Below, in pieces: positions 1 through 9,570 of a stretch of DNA of 64,000 nucleotides (positions within the stretch are counted from its first letter, which is position 1; every line of letters begins with the position of its first letter). The notes below the pieces were generated by a model. It was not told the DNA's origin. It was given only the letters and a program-made list of their open reading frames with translations, and did no database searches. Location of the stretch: assembly GCA_028277945.1 (NCBI GenBank), contig JANQFH010000008.1, positions 450,313-514,312 on the forward strand, given 5' to 3'. This stretch comes from Oligoflexia bacterium. Its GTDB lineage: Bacteria; Bdellovibrionota_G; JANQFH01. Made by a program: the position numbers and the translations under genes.

Positions 1-1
1 C

Positions 2-721
2 AATATTTTCGATTCTGCTAATCGTATTGCCAAGAAGAAACTCGAAAAACCCGCGGAGCAGACAACCACAACACAGTGGCGTAGCGACGGTCCACCCCAG
101 CGGAGTAATCTTCCTGTAACCTTGGTTGGCACCATTGTTTCATCCAATCCTAATTTTTCTATGGCGACCATCAAGAGCTCTTCACGCGGAGAGGCCGAGC
201 AATTCTTTATTGGCGATAAACTGCTGAAGCAAGCAACCATAACCACCATTGAGAGAAACAGGGTTTATTTTGTTCGCGACGGCAGAAAAGAGTATATTGA
301 GACTACGGAGTCGGTAAAATCTGCGTTACCGCGCACACCTGCTTCTCCTCGTACGTCTCGCGGTGGCGAATCCAGAGGTAGCGGTGTTCGTGAGGTGGCT
401 CCTGGTAAGTACACTGTGGATCGTGGTCGGGTTGAGAGCGTCGTGTCGAACTTGAGTGAGGTGATGACACAGGCAAGAGTGGTGCCTCACTTTGAAAATG
501 GTAAGTCTGCCGGCTGGAAGATCTTTGCTATCAAACCTAACAGTATTTACGCTGAGTTGAGCTTGAAAAATGGTGATATCATACAGCGAATCAACGGCGT
601 CGATATTGATAGCCCTGCCAAGGCGTTAGAGATGTATCAGCAGCTTGCCTCAGAAACCAACATCTCGATCGATCTCATTCGCCGCGGCAAAAAACAAACC
701 TTCGACTATGAGATCAGGTGA
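2..721 (+). CDS. gspC: Type II secretion inner-membrane protein GspC (5' partial)
   Basis: The reading frame is open from base 2, so the N-terminus, including the expected transmembrane segment, lies outside the window. The visible part has a GspC homology region (about window codons 40-85, LVGTIVSSNPNFSMATIK onward), a low-complexity Ser/Arg linker, and a C-terminal PDZ-like domain whose core reads AELSLKNGDIIQRINGVDID. In the T2SS, GspC links the inner-membrane platform to the secretin GspD through the HR region, and the PDZ domain contributes to substrate specificity. gspD begins 4 bases after the stop, as expected for a T2SS operon. A TTG at 122 is internal to the domain and is not the start. 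Confidence 0.9.
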   Translation, partial: NIFDSANRIAKKKLEKPAEQTTTTQWRSDGPPQRSNLPVTLVGTIVSSNPNFSMATIKSSSRGEAEQFFIGDKLLKQATITTIERNRVYFVRDGRKEYIETTESVKSALPRTPASPRTSRGGESRGSGVREVAPGKYTVDRGRVESVVSNLSEVMTQARVVPHFENGKSAGWKIFAIKPNSIYAELSLKNGDIIQRINGVDIDSPAKALEMYQQLASETNISIDLIRRGKKQTFDYEIR

Positions 722-725
722 GACG

Positions 726-3032
726 ATGATGAAAATGCGAAAGTGGTTACAAGGAGCGCTGTTTACAGTTTTGCTAAGCCTACTGGCCGGATCGGTAGTG
801 GCGCAGACTCAGGAACAGCCGGCTGCGAAGGCGTTGTTGAACGAAAAGGGGCTGGTACACCTCGATTTTACTGATGTGGAGATTCGTGACGTCGTCAAAG
901 CGGTTAGCAAGATTACCGGCAAGAACTTTGTTCTGGATGATCGTGTGCGCGGCAAGATCACCATTATCTCTCCAGAGCCTGTTACCGTAAAAGAGGCCTA
1001 TGAAGCCTTTGTCTCAGCGCTCGAAGTTAAGAACTTTACCGTGGTCACGGAAGGTAAAGTAACAAAGCTTATTCCTATCCGGGAGGCAAAGTCTTCGCCG
1101 ATTCCCTCCGAGCCAACCGCGGAAGTCCCATTTGGTGCAGGCTTCATAACTAGACTGATTCCGATCAAATACATCAGTGCCAATGAGATTGCCTTGTCGC
1201 TCAAGTCGCTGGTTTCTGCCAACGGTAGCATTACTGCCTATGGTCCCACGAACAGCCTCATCGTCACGGATTCCGCCTCCAACATTCGTCGCTTGATGAA
1301 GATCATCAGCAAGCTGGACCGCCGCGGCTTTCAGGAAGGCATTGAGGTTATTCCGCTGAGCTACGCCTCGGCAACAGACATAGCCAAGATTCTCTTACAG
1401 CTCTTTCAGCTTGATAAGGCCAAGCCTAAGGCGACACCAAAGCGGCGTTCCCGTGGCAGTGTTGATATTGAAGGCGGTCAGGTCATCAGCAAAATCATTC
1501 CGGACGAACGCACCAATTCGCTGGTGGTCATTGCCAATCGTGAAGGCATTGAAAAGGTTCTCAATGTAGTGCGACGGCTCGATCATGAGATTGAAGTGGA
1601 GGAGGGTAAGGGCCGTATTCACGTGCACTATCTCAAGCACGCCGATGCCGAGGAGATGGCCAAGACGCTCTCCGGTCTGACAGCCGACAGTGCTCGCAGC
1701 AGTGCGAGAAGGACCCCCACAACTCAGCGGCGTACGGGCACCACCTCTCGTAACACGGCAAGGCCTGCAGCGGCAGCACCGAGCGCACTCTCGCTGTTTG
1801 AAGGTCAGGTTAAGATTGCACCCGATTTGGCGACCAACTCGCTGGTGATAAGCGCCTCACCGCAGGACTATGAATCGCTCAAGCCCATCATCAAAAAACT
1901 CGATATCCGCCGCCGTCAGGTCTTTGTTGAAGCCCTTATCCTTGAAGTCAATCTCGATAGAGCGTTGGAGGTTGGCCTTGAGGGTACAGGAGGAGAGGCC
2001 TTTGGTAGTAGTGCTGATAATCTGCTCTTTGGCGGCACCCTGCTCGGCGGTCTCAATCCCCTTACCTTCACGCAGGAAGGCTTAGCAGCTCAGGCAGCGA
2101 GCCAGGGGGCCACGGGTGTAGGTGGTGTGTTTGGTGTTCGTGGTCGTACGGTCGATGTGCCTGGTTTTGGCGAGATTCCGCTCTTTGGCGCGGTCTTTAG
2201 GGCGCTGCAGGCAAACACGGTTCTCAGTGTGTTGAGTACACCCAACATATTAACCACCGACAACAAACCAGCCAAGATACACGTGGGTCGTAACGTCCCC
2301 ATCAAACTTCAGGATACCTTGGATCAGTCCGGTCAACCCATCCAGTCCTTTGACCGTCGTGATGTTGGTATAAACCTTCAGGTAACCCCACAGATCAACG
2401 AGAGTGACTTTGTCACTATGGAGATTGAGCAGACCATCGAAGACATTATTCCTGCTGAGTCAGAGACAGGCCTGCCGGTATTTAACAAAAGAGAGGCTAA
2501 CACAACCGTCGTTGTTGAAGATGGGCAAACCGTGGTTATTGGTGGCCTTATCAGCGAGACCGAGACAGATATCAAGAGGAAGGTGCCTCTGCTTGGTGAC
2601 ATCCCATTGTTAGGTTGGCTCTTCCAAAGCAAGAGCAAGAGCAATGATAAGACGAACCTGATGATTTTCATCACCCCTAGTATCGTCAAAGACTCCATGG
2701 ATATTGCCAACGTCACCAGAGAGAAAGAGATCCAGAGACAACGGTTCAATCGACGTAATCGTATTGATGACCCAAGTGGTTATCGTGGATATGGAATCAA
2801 ACAGCGTATGCAGATTGATCGCAAGGGAAGTGGACGCCCGCAAAGTCGTAGAATAGATCGAGGAGGGGATCGTCGTTATGGACAAGGCGATGACAATGAA
2901 GAGAATACTGCAGCCTACGTTGAGAGCTATGTTGTTGGTTCCGATGCCGAGGAAGAGCTTGCCACCGAGGCCGGTGGTGAGGACTCTGCAGCCACTCCTT
3001 TTGGTGAGATCGTGCCGCCCTCTTCAGAGTGA
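726..3032 (+). CDS. gspD: Type II secretion secretin GspD
   Basis: Outer-membrane secretin forming the T2SS exit channel. The start is placed at ATG 726 (ATGs at 729 and 735 also possible) because a Sec signal peptide follows directly (LLSLLAGSVVAQ). The N0 domain (VHLDFTDVEIRDVVKAVSKI) comes next, then three N1-N3 repeats of the AYGPTNSLIVTDSASNIRRL and ERTNSLVVIANREGIEKV type, interrupted by Ser/Thr/Arg-rich linkers. The secretin core lies at about residues 390-660, with VPLLGDIPLLGWLF near its end. About 768 residues, with a charged Arg/Gly/Glu-rich C-terminal tail of roughly 90 residues beyond the core. A tail here is where secretins often bind a pilotin, but no gspS-like gene is next to it. 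Confidence 0.97.
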   Translation: MMKMRKWLQGALFTVLLSLLAGSVVAQTQEQPAAKALLNEKGLVHLDFTDVEIRDVVKAVSKITGKNFVLDDRVRGKITIISPEPVTVKEAYEAFVSALEVKNFTVVTEGKVTKLIPIREAKSSPIPSEPTAEVPFGAGFITRLIPIKYISANEIALSLKSLVSANGSITAYGPTNSLIVTDSASNIRRLMKIISKLDRRGFQEGIEVIPLSYASATDIAKILLQLFQLDKAKPKATPKRRSRGSVDIEGGQVISKIIPDERTNSLVVIANREGIEKVLNVVRRLDHEIEVEEGKGRIHVHYLKHADAEEMAKTLSGLTADSARSSARRTPTTQRRTGTTSRNTARPAAAAPSALSLFEGQVKIAPDLATNSLVISASPQDYESLKPIIKKLDIRRRQVFVEALILEVNLDRALEVGLEGTGGEAFGSSADNLLFGGTLLGGLNPLTFTQEGLAAQAASQGATGVGGVFGVRGRTVDVPGFGEIPLFGAVFRALQANTVLSVLSTPNILTTDNKPAKIHVGRNVPIKLQDTLDQSGQPIQSFDRRDVGINLQVTPQINESDFVTMEIEQTIEDIIPAESETGLPVFNKREANTTVVVEDGQTVVIGGLISETETDIKRKVPLLGDIPLLGWLFQSKSKSNDKTNLMIFITPSIVKDSMDIANVTREKEIQRQRFNRRNRIDDPSGYRGYGIKQRMQIDRKGSGRPQSRRIDRGGDRRYGQGDDNEENTAAYVESYVVGSDAEEELATEAGGEDSAATPFGEIVPPSSE

Positions 3033-3037
3033 TCTTT

Positions 3038-4891
3038 ATGCAACGTGATCCAAGTAGCGATAAAGACCGGCTCACTGTCCGTATTCAAAACGACGAGCTA
3101 ACGGAGTCCATTGATATTGACGAGTTACAGGGACTCAGTGGAGAGGCCGCTAGCAAGAAAAAGCCGCCGCTCCATTCACAAAAAGGTAAGTCTTTGCCTG
3201 ATATTCTGTTGGCAACAACCACAATCACTCAAGCGCAATTGGACGAAGCCATAGCCCAGCAGCAGGAAGAGGGTAGCGGCGAGAGACTGCTAGGTGAAAT
3301 CCTTATAAAGAAGAAACTCATTCGTGAAGATGAACTTATGGCCGCGGTTGGTATGCAGCTTGGTATACCGATTTTAGACAAGATTAGCGCCGATGAACTT
3401 GATAGCGAACTTGTACGTAAGATACCAATCAACTTCGCAAAAAAACATAACATGATCCCTGTAAAGCGTCAGGGTGATTTGGTAACTGTTGCCATTAGTA
3501 ACACCCAAGACTTTGATCCACTCGACGACGTAAGAATTCTACTGGAGTGCGACGTTCGTCCGGTTTTAGCAAAAAAGACCGACATTTTGGATGCCATCAA
3601 CCGTATTTACGAGAGGTCAACAGAACAGGATAGCGAATTGATCGAAGGCTTAGATGAAGTCAACGTTGACAGTCTGGCGCTTGAAGAGCCTCAGGACCTA
3701 CTTGATGCCGCAGACGAGGCGCCCATTATTCGTCTGGTCAATTCACTGCTCTTTCGGGCAGTTAAGGAGCGAGCTAGTGATGTGCATATTGAGCCATTCG
3801 AAACCGAGCTTGCCGTGCGCTATCGTATCGATGGCGTTCTCTATGACATTATGAAGTTGCCAAAAAAGGCACAAGCAAGCATTTCATCACGTATCAAGAT
3901 CATGGGAAAGCTAGATATTGCTGAGAGGAGGGTGCCTCAAGATGGACGTATCAAGATAAAGATTGCTGGCAAGGATATAGACATTCGTTTATCCACACTT
4001 CCTACTTCGCATGGTGAGCGTATCGTCATGCGTCTATTGGATAAGAGCAATGTCTTGCTGGATCTTACCGATATAGGCTTTTCAAAGCGACAGCTTGCTC
4101 TTATCGATAAGATCATTCGTAAACCCAATGGAATCTTTCTTGTTACCGGTCCTACGGGTAGTGGTAAGACGACGACTCTCTATGGAGCGCTATCCAAGAT
4201 TAATACCAGTGAGAAGAACATCATTACGGTAGAAGACCCGGTAGAGTACCAGCTCACCGGAATCGGCCAGATTCAGGTGAACCCAAAGGTGGATCTGACG
4301 TTTGCTAGTGGCCTGCGTTCTATTCTGCGTCAGGATCCAGATGTTATTATGGTTGGTGAGATTCGTGACCTCGAGACAGCCGAGATAGCCATTCAAGCCT
4401 CGCTTACCGGCCACCTTGTGCTCTCAACCATCCATACGAATGATGCCGCCTCGTCGATTACCAGGCTCGTGGATATGGGCGTGGAGCCTTTTTTGGTCTC
4501 CTCATCTCTGGTGGCTATCCTAGCACAGCGTCTGGTAAGAGTGCTGTGTAAGGAGTGTCGTAGCGTGGTGAAACCTTCAGCGGCCGAGCTTGCGGAAATC
4601 GGTTTAAAACCAGAGCAGGCAGCGAGAAAGACAGTTTATCGGGCGCGTGGTTGTGAGAAGTGTTGGCAGACCGGATACTCAGGGAGAACCGGCATCTATG
4701 AACTCTTAACGATATCTGAACAGATCCGATCGCTAATCCTAAAGCAAGCTGAAGCCAATGTGATCAAAAAGGTGGCACTGAAAGAGGGTTTTCAAACACT
4801 CAGAGAAGATGGCGCAAAGAAGGTTCTTGATGGTATCACTACGATGGAAGAGGTTTTGAGAGTTACGCAGGAAGATACGCTGAACTCTTAG
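3038..4891 (+). CDS. gspE: Type II secretion ATPase GspE
   Basis: Cytoplasmic hexameric ATPase that powers pseudopilus assembly. An N-terminal T2SSE_N domain (about residues 55-190) is followed by the ATPase core with Walker A GPTGSGKTTTLYGAL, an Asp box, Walker B (QDPDVIMVGEIRD) and a His box (STIHTNDA). A tetra-cysteine zinc motif (CKEC ... CEKC) near the C-terminus is typical of GspE. The frame opens with GTG at 3029, overlapping the gspD stop. ATG at 3038 is an equally workable start and I use it. gspF follows after 10 bases. Confidence 0.97.
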   Translation: MQRDPSSDKDRLTVRIQNDELTESIDIDELQGLSGEAASKKKPPLHSQKGKSLPDILLATTTITQAQLDEAIAQQQEEGSGERLLGEILIKKKLIREDELMAAVGMQLGIPILDKISADELDSELVRKIPINFAKKHNMIPVKRQGDLVTVAISNTQDFDPLDDVRILLECDVRPVLAKKTDILDAINRIYERSTEQDSELIEGLDEVNVDSLALEEPQDLLDAADEAPIIRLVNSLLFRAVKERASDVHIEPFETELAVRYRIDGVLYDIMKLPKKAQASISSRIKIMGKLDIAERRVPQDGRIKIKIAGKDIDIRLSTLPTSHGERIVMRLLDKSNVLLDLTDIGFSKRQLALIDKIIRKPNGIFLVTGPTGSGKTTTLYGALSKINTSEKNIITVEDPVEYQLTGIGQIQVNPKVDLTFASGLRSILRQDPDVIMVGEIRDLETAEIAIQASLTGHLVLSTIHTNDAASSITRLVDMGVEPFLVSSSLVAILAQRLVRVLCKECRSVVKPSAAELAEIGLKPEQAARKTVYRARGCEKCWQTGYSGRTGIYELLTISEQIRSLILKQAEANVIKKVALKEGFQTLREDGAKKVLDGITTMEEVLRVTQEDTLNS

Positions 4892-4901
4892 CTGTAGCCC
4901 T

Positions 4902-6119
4902 ATGCCGATCTTTGAATACAGAGGTGTTAATGCTACTGGGAAGAATATCCGTGGTGTTGTTGATGCAGAGAGCCCACAATTAGCACGTGCCAAACTTCGT
5001 AGTGATGGTATCTATCTTACGGATCTATCCGAGGGTAGTAGCCAAAGAGTCAAGAGCAGTAAGGCTAGTGGTTTCGGCGCTGTTGTCAGGTCTCGAGACA
5101 TTGCCATTATGACGCGACAGCTCTCTACGCTGATAAGCGCCGGTATTCCACTGGTAGAAAGCCTGTCGGCACTTGTGGAACAGACAGAACATCTCAAACT
5201 CAAACGTGTTGTCTCTGACGTACGTGAAAAGGTTAACGAGGGTTCTTCCTTGGCCGATGCCATGCGTACCCACAGGCGTGTCTTTAATAATCTCTACGCC
5301 AATATGGTGATGGCTGGAGAGTCAAGCGGAACCTTAGGTGTAGTGTTAGACAGATTGGCAGACTTTACTGAGGGCCAAATGAAACTGCGCAATCGGATCC
5401 TGCAGATTATGGCATATCCCTCCTTCATGCTGCTGATCGGTGTTACAGTTATGTTGTTTCTCTTTACCTTTGTTATTCCAAAAGTAACTACCATCTATGA
5501 TAGTATTGATGCCGTATTACCGACCCCGACATTGGTACTGATTACTGCTAGCAGTTTTTTAACCAACTATTGGTATTTCTTGCCGATTTTTGCCGCCCTG
5601 TTTATTTACACTTTGCGTGCCTATGTAGCACGTGAGGAGGGGCGTCTTAAGGTTGATGCCTTGTTGTTGAAGATTCCGCTGCTCGGCAGCCTGATAAGAA
5701 TGATTTCCATATCAAGGTTCACGCGCACCCTAGGGACTTTACTTTCTAGTGGTGTGCCACTGCTCTCTTCCATGGACATTGTCAAGAACGTGGTCAATAA
5801 CCGGGTCATCAGCGGCGTCATAGACAGAGCGAGACAGGACATAAGTGAGGGAGATTCTGTCAACGCCCCTTTAAGAAGGAGTGGAGAGTTTCCACCCATG
5901 GTCACCCACATGATAGCAGTAGGTGAACGGACAGGTGCGCTTGATAAGATGCTGATCAAGGTGAGCGATGTTTACGATGATCAAGTCGATAGTCAAATTG
6001 TCACCTTTACTTCGCTTCTAGAGCCGGTGATGATTGTCGCCATGGCTGTGACGGTTGGTTTCATTGTTCTTGCTGTTCTATTGCCACTTTTGGAACTGAC
6101 GTCTAAATTAGGGATTTGA
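4902..6119 (+). CDS. gspF: Type II secretion inner-membrane platform protein GspF
   Basis: 405 residues, the usual GspF length. It begins MPIFEYRGVNATGK, the family opening, and contains two T2SSF repeats (about residues 72-195 and 275-397, each with the LSTLISAGIPLVESL / LGTLLSSGVPLLSSM core). Three hydrophobic segments lie near residues 170-190, 220-240 and 375-397. GspF is the platform protein around which GspE turns in the inner membrane. It lies directly between gspE and the pseudopilins, as in standard T2SS operons. Confidence 0.97.
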   Translation: MPIFEYRGVNATGKNIRGVVDAESPQLARAKLRSDGIYLTDLSEGSSQRVKSSKASGFGAVVRSRDIAIMTRQLSTLISAGIPLVESLSALVEQTEHLKLKRVVSDVREKVNEGSSLADAMRTHRRVFNNLYANMVMAGESSGTLGVVLDRLADFTEGQMKLRNRILQIMAYPSFMLLIGVTVMLFLFTFVIPKVTTIYDSIDAVLPTPTLVLITASSFLTNYWYFLPIFAALFIYTLRAYVAREEGRLKVDALLLKIPLLGSLIRMISISRFTRTLGTLLSSGVPLLSSMDIVKNVVNNRVISGVIDRARQDISEGDSVNAPLRRSGEFPPMVTHMIAVGERTGALDKMLIKVSDVYDDQVDSQIVTFTSLLEPVMIVAMAVTVGFIVLAVLLPLLELTSKLGI

Positions 6120-6146
6120 TAACGATACACTTTGATGGAGGAAAGC

Positions 6147-6611
6147 ATGCTGTTAAGAAGAATGAAATGTAGAGCTAATGGTTTTACACTGATCGAGGTA
6201 ATGGTTGTGATGGTTATTATTGGCCTACTTACAGGACTTGTTGGTGTTAACGTCTTCAATCGACTAAAAAAGGCGAAAATCCAAACAGCCCGAACACAGA
6301 TTTACAACCTAAGTCAGTCGTTAGACAGTTTCAAGCTCGATAATGGCTTTTATCCACTGACAGAACAGGGCATCGAAGCTCTGCTACAGAAACCCGTTGT
6401 TGGCAGGGTTCCTAAGTCTTATCCCAGTGGTGGCTATCTCAAACAAAAGACCGTTCCGACGGATCCCTGGGATGAGCCCTTTACCTACTTTAGCCCCGGT
6501 ATCAACAATCCTGATTCCTATGATATTTCATCGAAAGGGCCTGATAGAGAGGACGGCACAGCAGATGATGTAACCAACTGGAACAGCGGTAGTGAAAACG
6601 ATCAGTTCTAA
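6147..6611 (+). CDS. gspG: Major pseudopilin GspG
   Basis: Major pseudopilin of the T2SS. ATG 6147 is chosen because GGAGG lies 5 bases upstream (6137-6141); this gives a short basic leader ending in the prepilin peptidase motif G|FTLIE followed by one hydrophobic helix. The C-terminal half has the family features YPLTEQGIEALLQKP and DPWDEPFTYFSPG, with aspartates that bind calcium in homologues. About 154 residues. Its 3' end overlaps gspH by 20 bases. Processing needs GspO/PilD, which is not in this window. Confidence 0.97.
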   Translation: MLLRRMKCRANGFTLIEVMVVMVIIGLLTGLVGVNVFNRLKKAKIQTARTQIYNLSQSLDSFKLDNGFYPLTEQGIEALLQKPVVGRVPKSYPSGGYLKQKTVPTDPWDEPFTYFSPGINNPDSYDISSKGPDREDGTADDVTNWNSGSENDQF

Positions 6612-7170
6612 ATTTTCTTCGAGTGGCTTCACTTTAATAGAGTTACTCGCAGTTATCGTTCTCATCGCACTCATAATAGGTGTTGGAATTCCAAGGCTCA
6701 ACCAAATCACTACGGTCAATCTAAGATCAGCAGCTAGAAGCGTGGCTGGCTTAATCAAGATTACCTATAACCGTGCGGCCATGGCAGGGGAGGAATACCG
6801 TCTGGCATTTGACTTGGACACTCAGGCTTACTGGCTTGAAGTGCTTGTCGTGCAAGAGAGTGAAGAAAAGGAAAGTGAGGAAGAGAGAAAAAAGATTCCA
6901 AAGAGGGTCTTTGTAAGGACCAAGCGCTATCTCGCTGAACCAGCTGAGCTACCAGCGGGTGTGGCGATAACCCGGTACTTTTACCCAGAAAAAGCTCGAG
7001 ATCAGAGTAATGGCACTGTTTACCTGCACTTCTACCCAAATGGCGAAATGAGCGGTGGTTACCTCTTTTTTAACTCAAGTGAAGATACAGCAGTCACCTT
7101 ACAGATAAATCCACTTACAGGTCGAGTCAAAAGTCACAGAGGTGTTCTTGATGTTGCTAATACGACCTAG
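6592..7170 (+). CDS. gspH: Minor pseudopilin GspH
   Basis: A GTG start inside the end of gspG gives a leader with SSGFTLIELLAVIVLIALII, a classic type IV pilin-like N-terminus with Glu at mature position 5. The rest is a globular domain with a charged insertion (EEKESEEERKK, about residues 88-98). Position immediately after gspG and size (192 residues) fit GspH. As a minor pseudopilin it would sit near the tip of the pseudopilus. Assignment to GspH rather than another minor pseudopilin rests partly on gene order. Confidence 0.85.
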   Translation: MKTISSKFSSSGFTLIELLAVIVLIALIIGVGIPRLNQITTVNLRSAARSVAGLIKITYNRAAMAGEEYRLAFDLDTQAYWLEVLVVQESEEKESEEERKKIPKRVFVRTKRYLAEPAELPAGVAITRYFYPEKARDQSNGTVYLHFYPNGEMSGGYLFFNSSEDTAVTLQINPLTGRVKSHRGVLDVANTT

Positions 7171-7678
7171 TTTACCTAGTAGATGCTCGTGCAGCTGTGG
7201 TTTTAGCTTTGTAGAAATCATGGCGGCCCTGGCTATTCTTGCGATAACTTTGGTAACCGTTATTATCGCACAGTCGCAGTCAATGGCGTTGGTTGAAAAA
7301 GCTCGAGATATATCTTTTGTAACTGAGGTTGCTAGAACAAAAATGGCTGAACTAGAACTCGAGTTTCATAGTAAGGGTTTTGGCGAGATCGATGAGAATA
7401 TGAGTGGTGAGTTTGAAGAAGAAGAGCTTGCAGACTTGCGTTGGTCTTATGAACTCACAAAGATTGAAATTCCTGGAGTGGCTGGTTCTGAGAAGGCTGC
7501 AGCGTCAGGTGGTCCGGTCGGACTGGGGATGATAAGCGATGCACTATCGAAGTCAATCCGGCAGCTGCAACTAAGAGTCTACTGGGGTAGTGAAGAAAAG
7601 GGTGAGTATCTTGAAATCGTCTCCTTACTAACAAATTCAAAGGAATTGCCAAGGATTAATGTTCCGAGTAAATCATGA
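7151..7678 (+). CDS. gspI: Minor pseudopilin GspI
   Basis: Minor pseudopilin. ATG 7151 is preferred over GTG 7142 because AGAGG at 7138-7142 lies 8 bases upstream. The leader ends at CG|FSFVEIMAALAILAITLV, with Glu at mature position 5. MAELELEF and the following acidic stretch match GspI-type proteins. It overlaps gspH by 20 bases and is joined to gspJ by an ATGA overlap, indicating translational coupling through the minor pseudopilin block. Confidence 0.85.
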   Translation: MLLIRPSLPSRCSCSCGFSFVEIMAALAILAITLVTVIIAQSQSMALVEKARDISFVTEVARTKMAELELEFHSKGFGEIDENMSGEFEEEELADLRWSYELTKIEIPGVAGSEKAAASGGPVGLGMISDALSKSIRQLQLRVYWGSEEKGEYLEIVSLLTNSKELPRINVPSKS

Positions 7679-8457
7679 GCAGACGAATTGGATTTACATT
7701 TTTAGAGGTACTAATTGCGATTGTCATTCTGTCTAATGTGACCATAATGATATGGACAACCCTTTCTAACTCTTTTCGTATGCGCGATAAACTTGAAGAG
7801 GTAGAAGACAGAACCCATGTAGTGCGAATGCTGTTTACAAGGCTAGACCGTGACCTGTCTATGGCCTACTTGGTAAAAGAGAAGAAATACCACACGGTTT
7901 TTATTGGTAAGGATGAAGGTGATAGCGACGCTTTGACCTTCACAACCTTTAGCAACCGTGTCTACGGCGATGAAGAGGTGCCGCAGGCCGATCAGAATAT
8001 AGTCTTTTACTATACAGAGACCAACCAAGAGAAGCCAGACCTCGTTGATGTTTATCGTTGGAGTTATCCCTTTATCGAGGACGATCAGTATTGGGGTGAG
8101 AAACGGGGTACGATAATCTTAGAGCGGGTGCGACAATTCGATATGCAGTATTATGATGGCAGTCAATACAAAGATGATTGGGATACACAACTTGCCGAGT
8201 TTGTTGGTAAGATGCCAAGAGGTGTGAAAGTATTGGTTGAGCTTGAAGAGCAGCGTCGCCTGACTGATCTTTTCACCATTCCTCTGAACAAGCCGCTGGC
8301 AGCCAAGGAGATCAAGGCACCAGCGAAACAAGAGACAAAATCATCTAACCCGTCGACAACAGATAAGGAATCAACGCCTACGACGTCTGAGCCAAAAGAG
8401 AGCGGGGCAGATAGTGTTAAGAGCCCAGGCGCCGTACCGGCAGGAGACGAAGATTGA
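7675..8457 (+). CDS. gspJ: Minor pseudopilin GspJ with a long acidic tail
   Basis: The ATG overlaps the gspI stop. The leader IG|FTFLEVLIAIVILSNVTI is a pilin-like N-terminus. The globular domain matches GspJ (RMLFTRLDRDLSMAYLV near residues 45-61, ILERVRQFDMQYYDG near 150). The last ~50 residues are low-complexity Lys/Ser/Thr/Glu/Pro, absent from typical GspJ, and may be a disordered lineage-specific extension. The stop overlaps the TTG start of gspK. Confidence 0.88.
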   Translation: MSRRIGFTFLEVLIAIVILSNVTIMIWTTLSNSFRMRDKLEEVEDRTHVVRMLFTRLDRDLSMAYLVKEKKYHTVFIGKDEGDSDALTFTTFSNRVYGDEEVPQADQNIVFYYTETNQEKPDLVDVYRWSYPFIEDDQYWGEKRGTIILERVRQFDMQYYDGSQYKDDWDTQLAEFVGKMPRGVKVLVELEEQRRLTDLFTIPLNKPLAAKEIKAPAKQETKSSNPSTTDKESTPTTSEPKESGADSVKSPGAVPAGDED

Positions 8458-9569
8458 TTACCAAAGATTATAAGAAACAGGGTCGGCAGGAAGGCTTTGC
8501 GCTTTTGCTCAGTCTTGTCGTGGTTGTCATTCTAACAACTCTAGTAGTGGAAGTAAGTTACTCCTCTAGAGTTGCAGCGACTGTAGCTGGCAACCACCGT
8601 GATGGCTTGAAAGCCTACTATCTTGCTAAGTCAGGTGTTGATATCTCTTTGCTGCGACTAGAGGTAGACAAGATCGTCGATCAACTTTCTGGAAAGAAGG
8701 ATGACTTTGGTGAGCTGCATTGGTCGCTGCCATTGGCCTATCCTGAGGGCCTGGCATTGCTTACGGGTGCCCTTGAGAGCACCGGTATTACCCAAGAGGT
8801 GTCCGATCAGTTTCAGCAACAGTATGATATAGGCGGCAGCCTGCAATCGGAAATCAGTGATGAAACAGCAAAAATCAATATCAATAGCATGAAGATCAAT
8901 GGTACGACCCCAAATGGTACTTTTTTACTCTTCCAAAACCTACTTTTTTTAGAGGAGTTCAAGGATTTTTTTAAAGAGCGGAAACAACTAGATGTTATCT
9001 ACAATCTTATTGATTGGATGGACAAAGATGGCCAGGCACGAGGTATCCAAGGGGGTCTAGAGGACTACTACTATCAATCTCTACCACAGCCCTATCATGC
9101 AAAAAATGGCCCTTTCTTTTCAGTGGGCGAGTTGCGGTTGGTAAAAGAGATGGACTCTGTGCTCCTTGAAGCGCTGCTTCCCTATGTCTCGGTGTTTCCC
9201 TACTCAACAACGGCCTACCTAGGGGCTAACTACGGCAAGGTTAATATCAATACCGCTCCAGCAACTGTTATTGCCGCTCTGTTTGATAGACAACAGGTGT
9301 ATTCTCCTGAAGAACTGGCAGGGAAAATCACAGAACGACGCGAAGAGCGACCTTTTGGTTCTACTGAGGATTTCTATAAGACTTTAGAGTCTCTGTGGGG
9401 CGTACCTAAGGACTATATACTTAAGGATATTCAGTCGATGTTAACCGTACGCAGCGATACCTTTCATGTAAAGAGTGTTGGACTGGTTAATGACTCTTCG
9501 ATCACAATAGAAGTCGTTGTTGACCGGGCTGCAACGACTCCAGAATTTTTTTATTGGCGAGTAATTTGA
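8454..9569 (+). CDS. gspK: Minor pseudopilin GspK
   Basis: Large minor pseudopilin (371 residues). The start is TTG 8454, overlapping the gspJ stop, with GGAGA about 8 bases upstream. The hydrophobic helix follows a G|FALLLSLVVVVILTTLVVEV leader, with the GspK-type substitution of the usual +5 Glu. The inserted helical domain shows the family phrase ETAKININSM and the later GKVNINTAPATVIAAL (helix-hairpin-helix-like repeat). GspK caps the GspH-I-J tip complex. Confidence 0.92.
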   Translation: MITKDYKKQGRQEGFALLLSLVVVVILTTLVVEVSYSSRVAATVAGNHRDGLKAYYLAKSGVDISLLRLEVDKIVDQLSGKKDDFGELHWSLPLAYPEGLALLTGALESTGITQEVSDQFQQQYDIGGSLQSEISDETAKININSMKINGTTPNGTFLLFQNLLFLEEFKDFFKERKQLDVIYNLIDWMDKDGQARGIQGGLEDYYYQSLPQPYHAKNGPFFSVGELRLVKEMDSVLLEALLPYVSVFPYSTTAYLGANYGKVNINTAPATVIAALFDRQQVYSPEELAGKITERREERPFGSTEDFYKTLESLWGVPKDYILKDIQSMLTVRSDTFHVKSVGLVNDSSITIEVVVDRAATTPEFFYWRVI

Positions 9570-9570
9570 A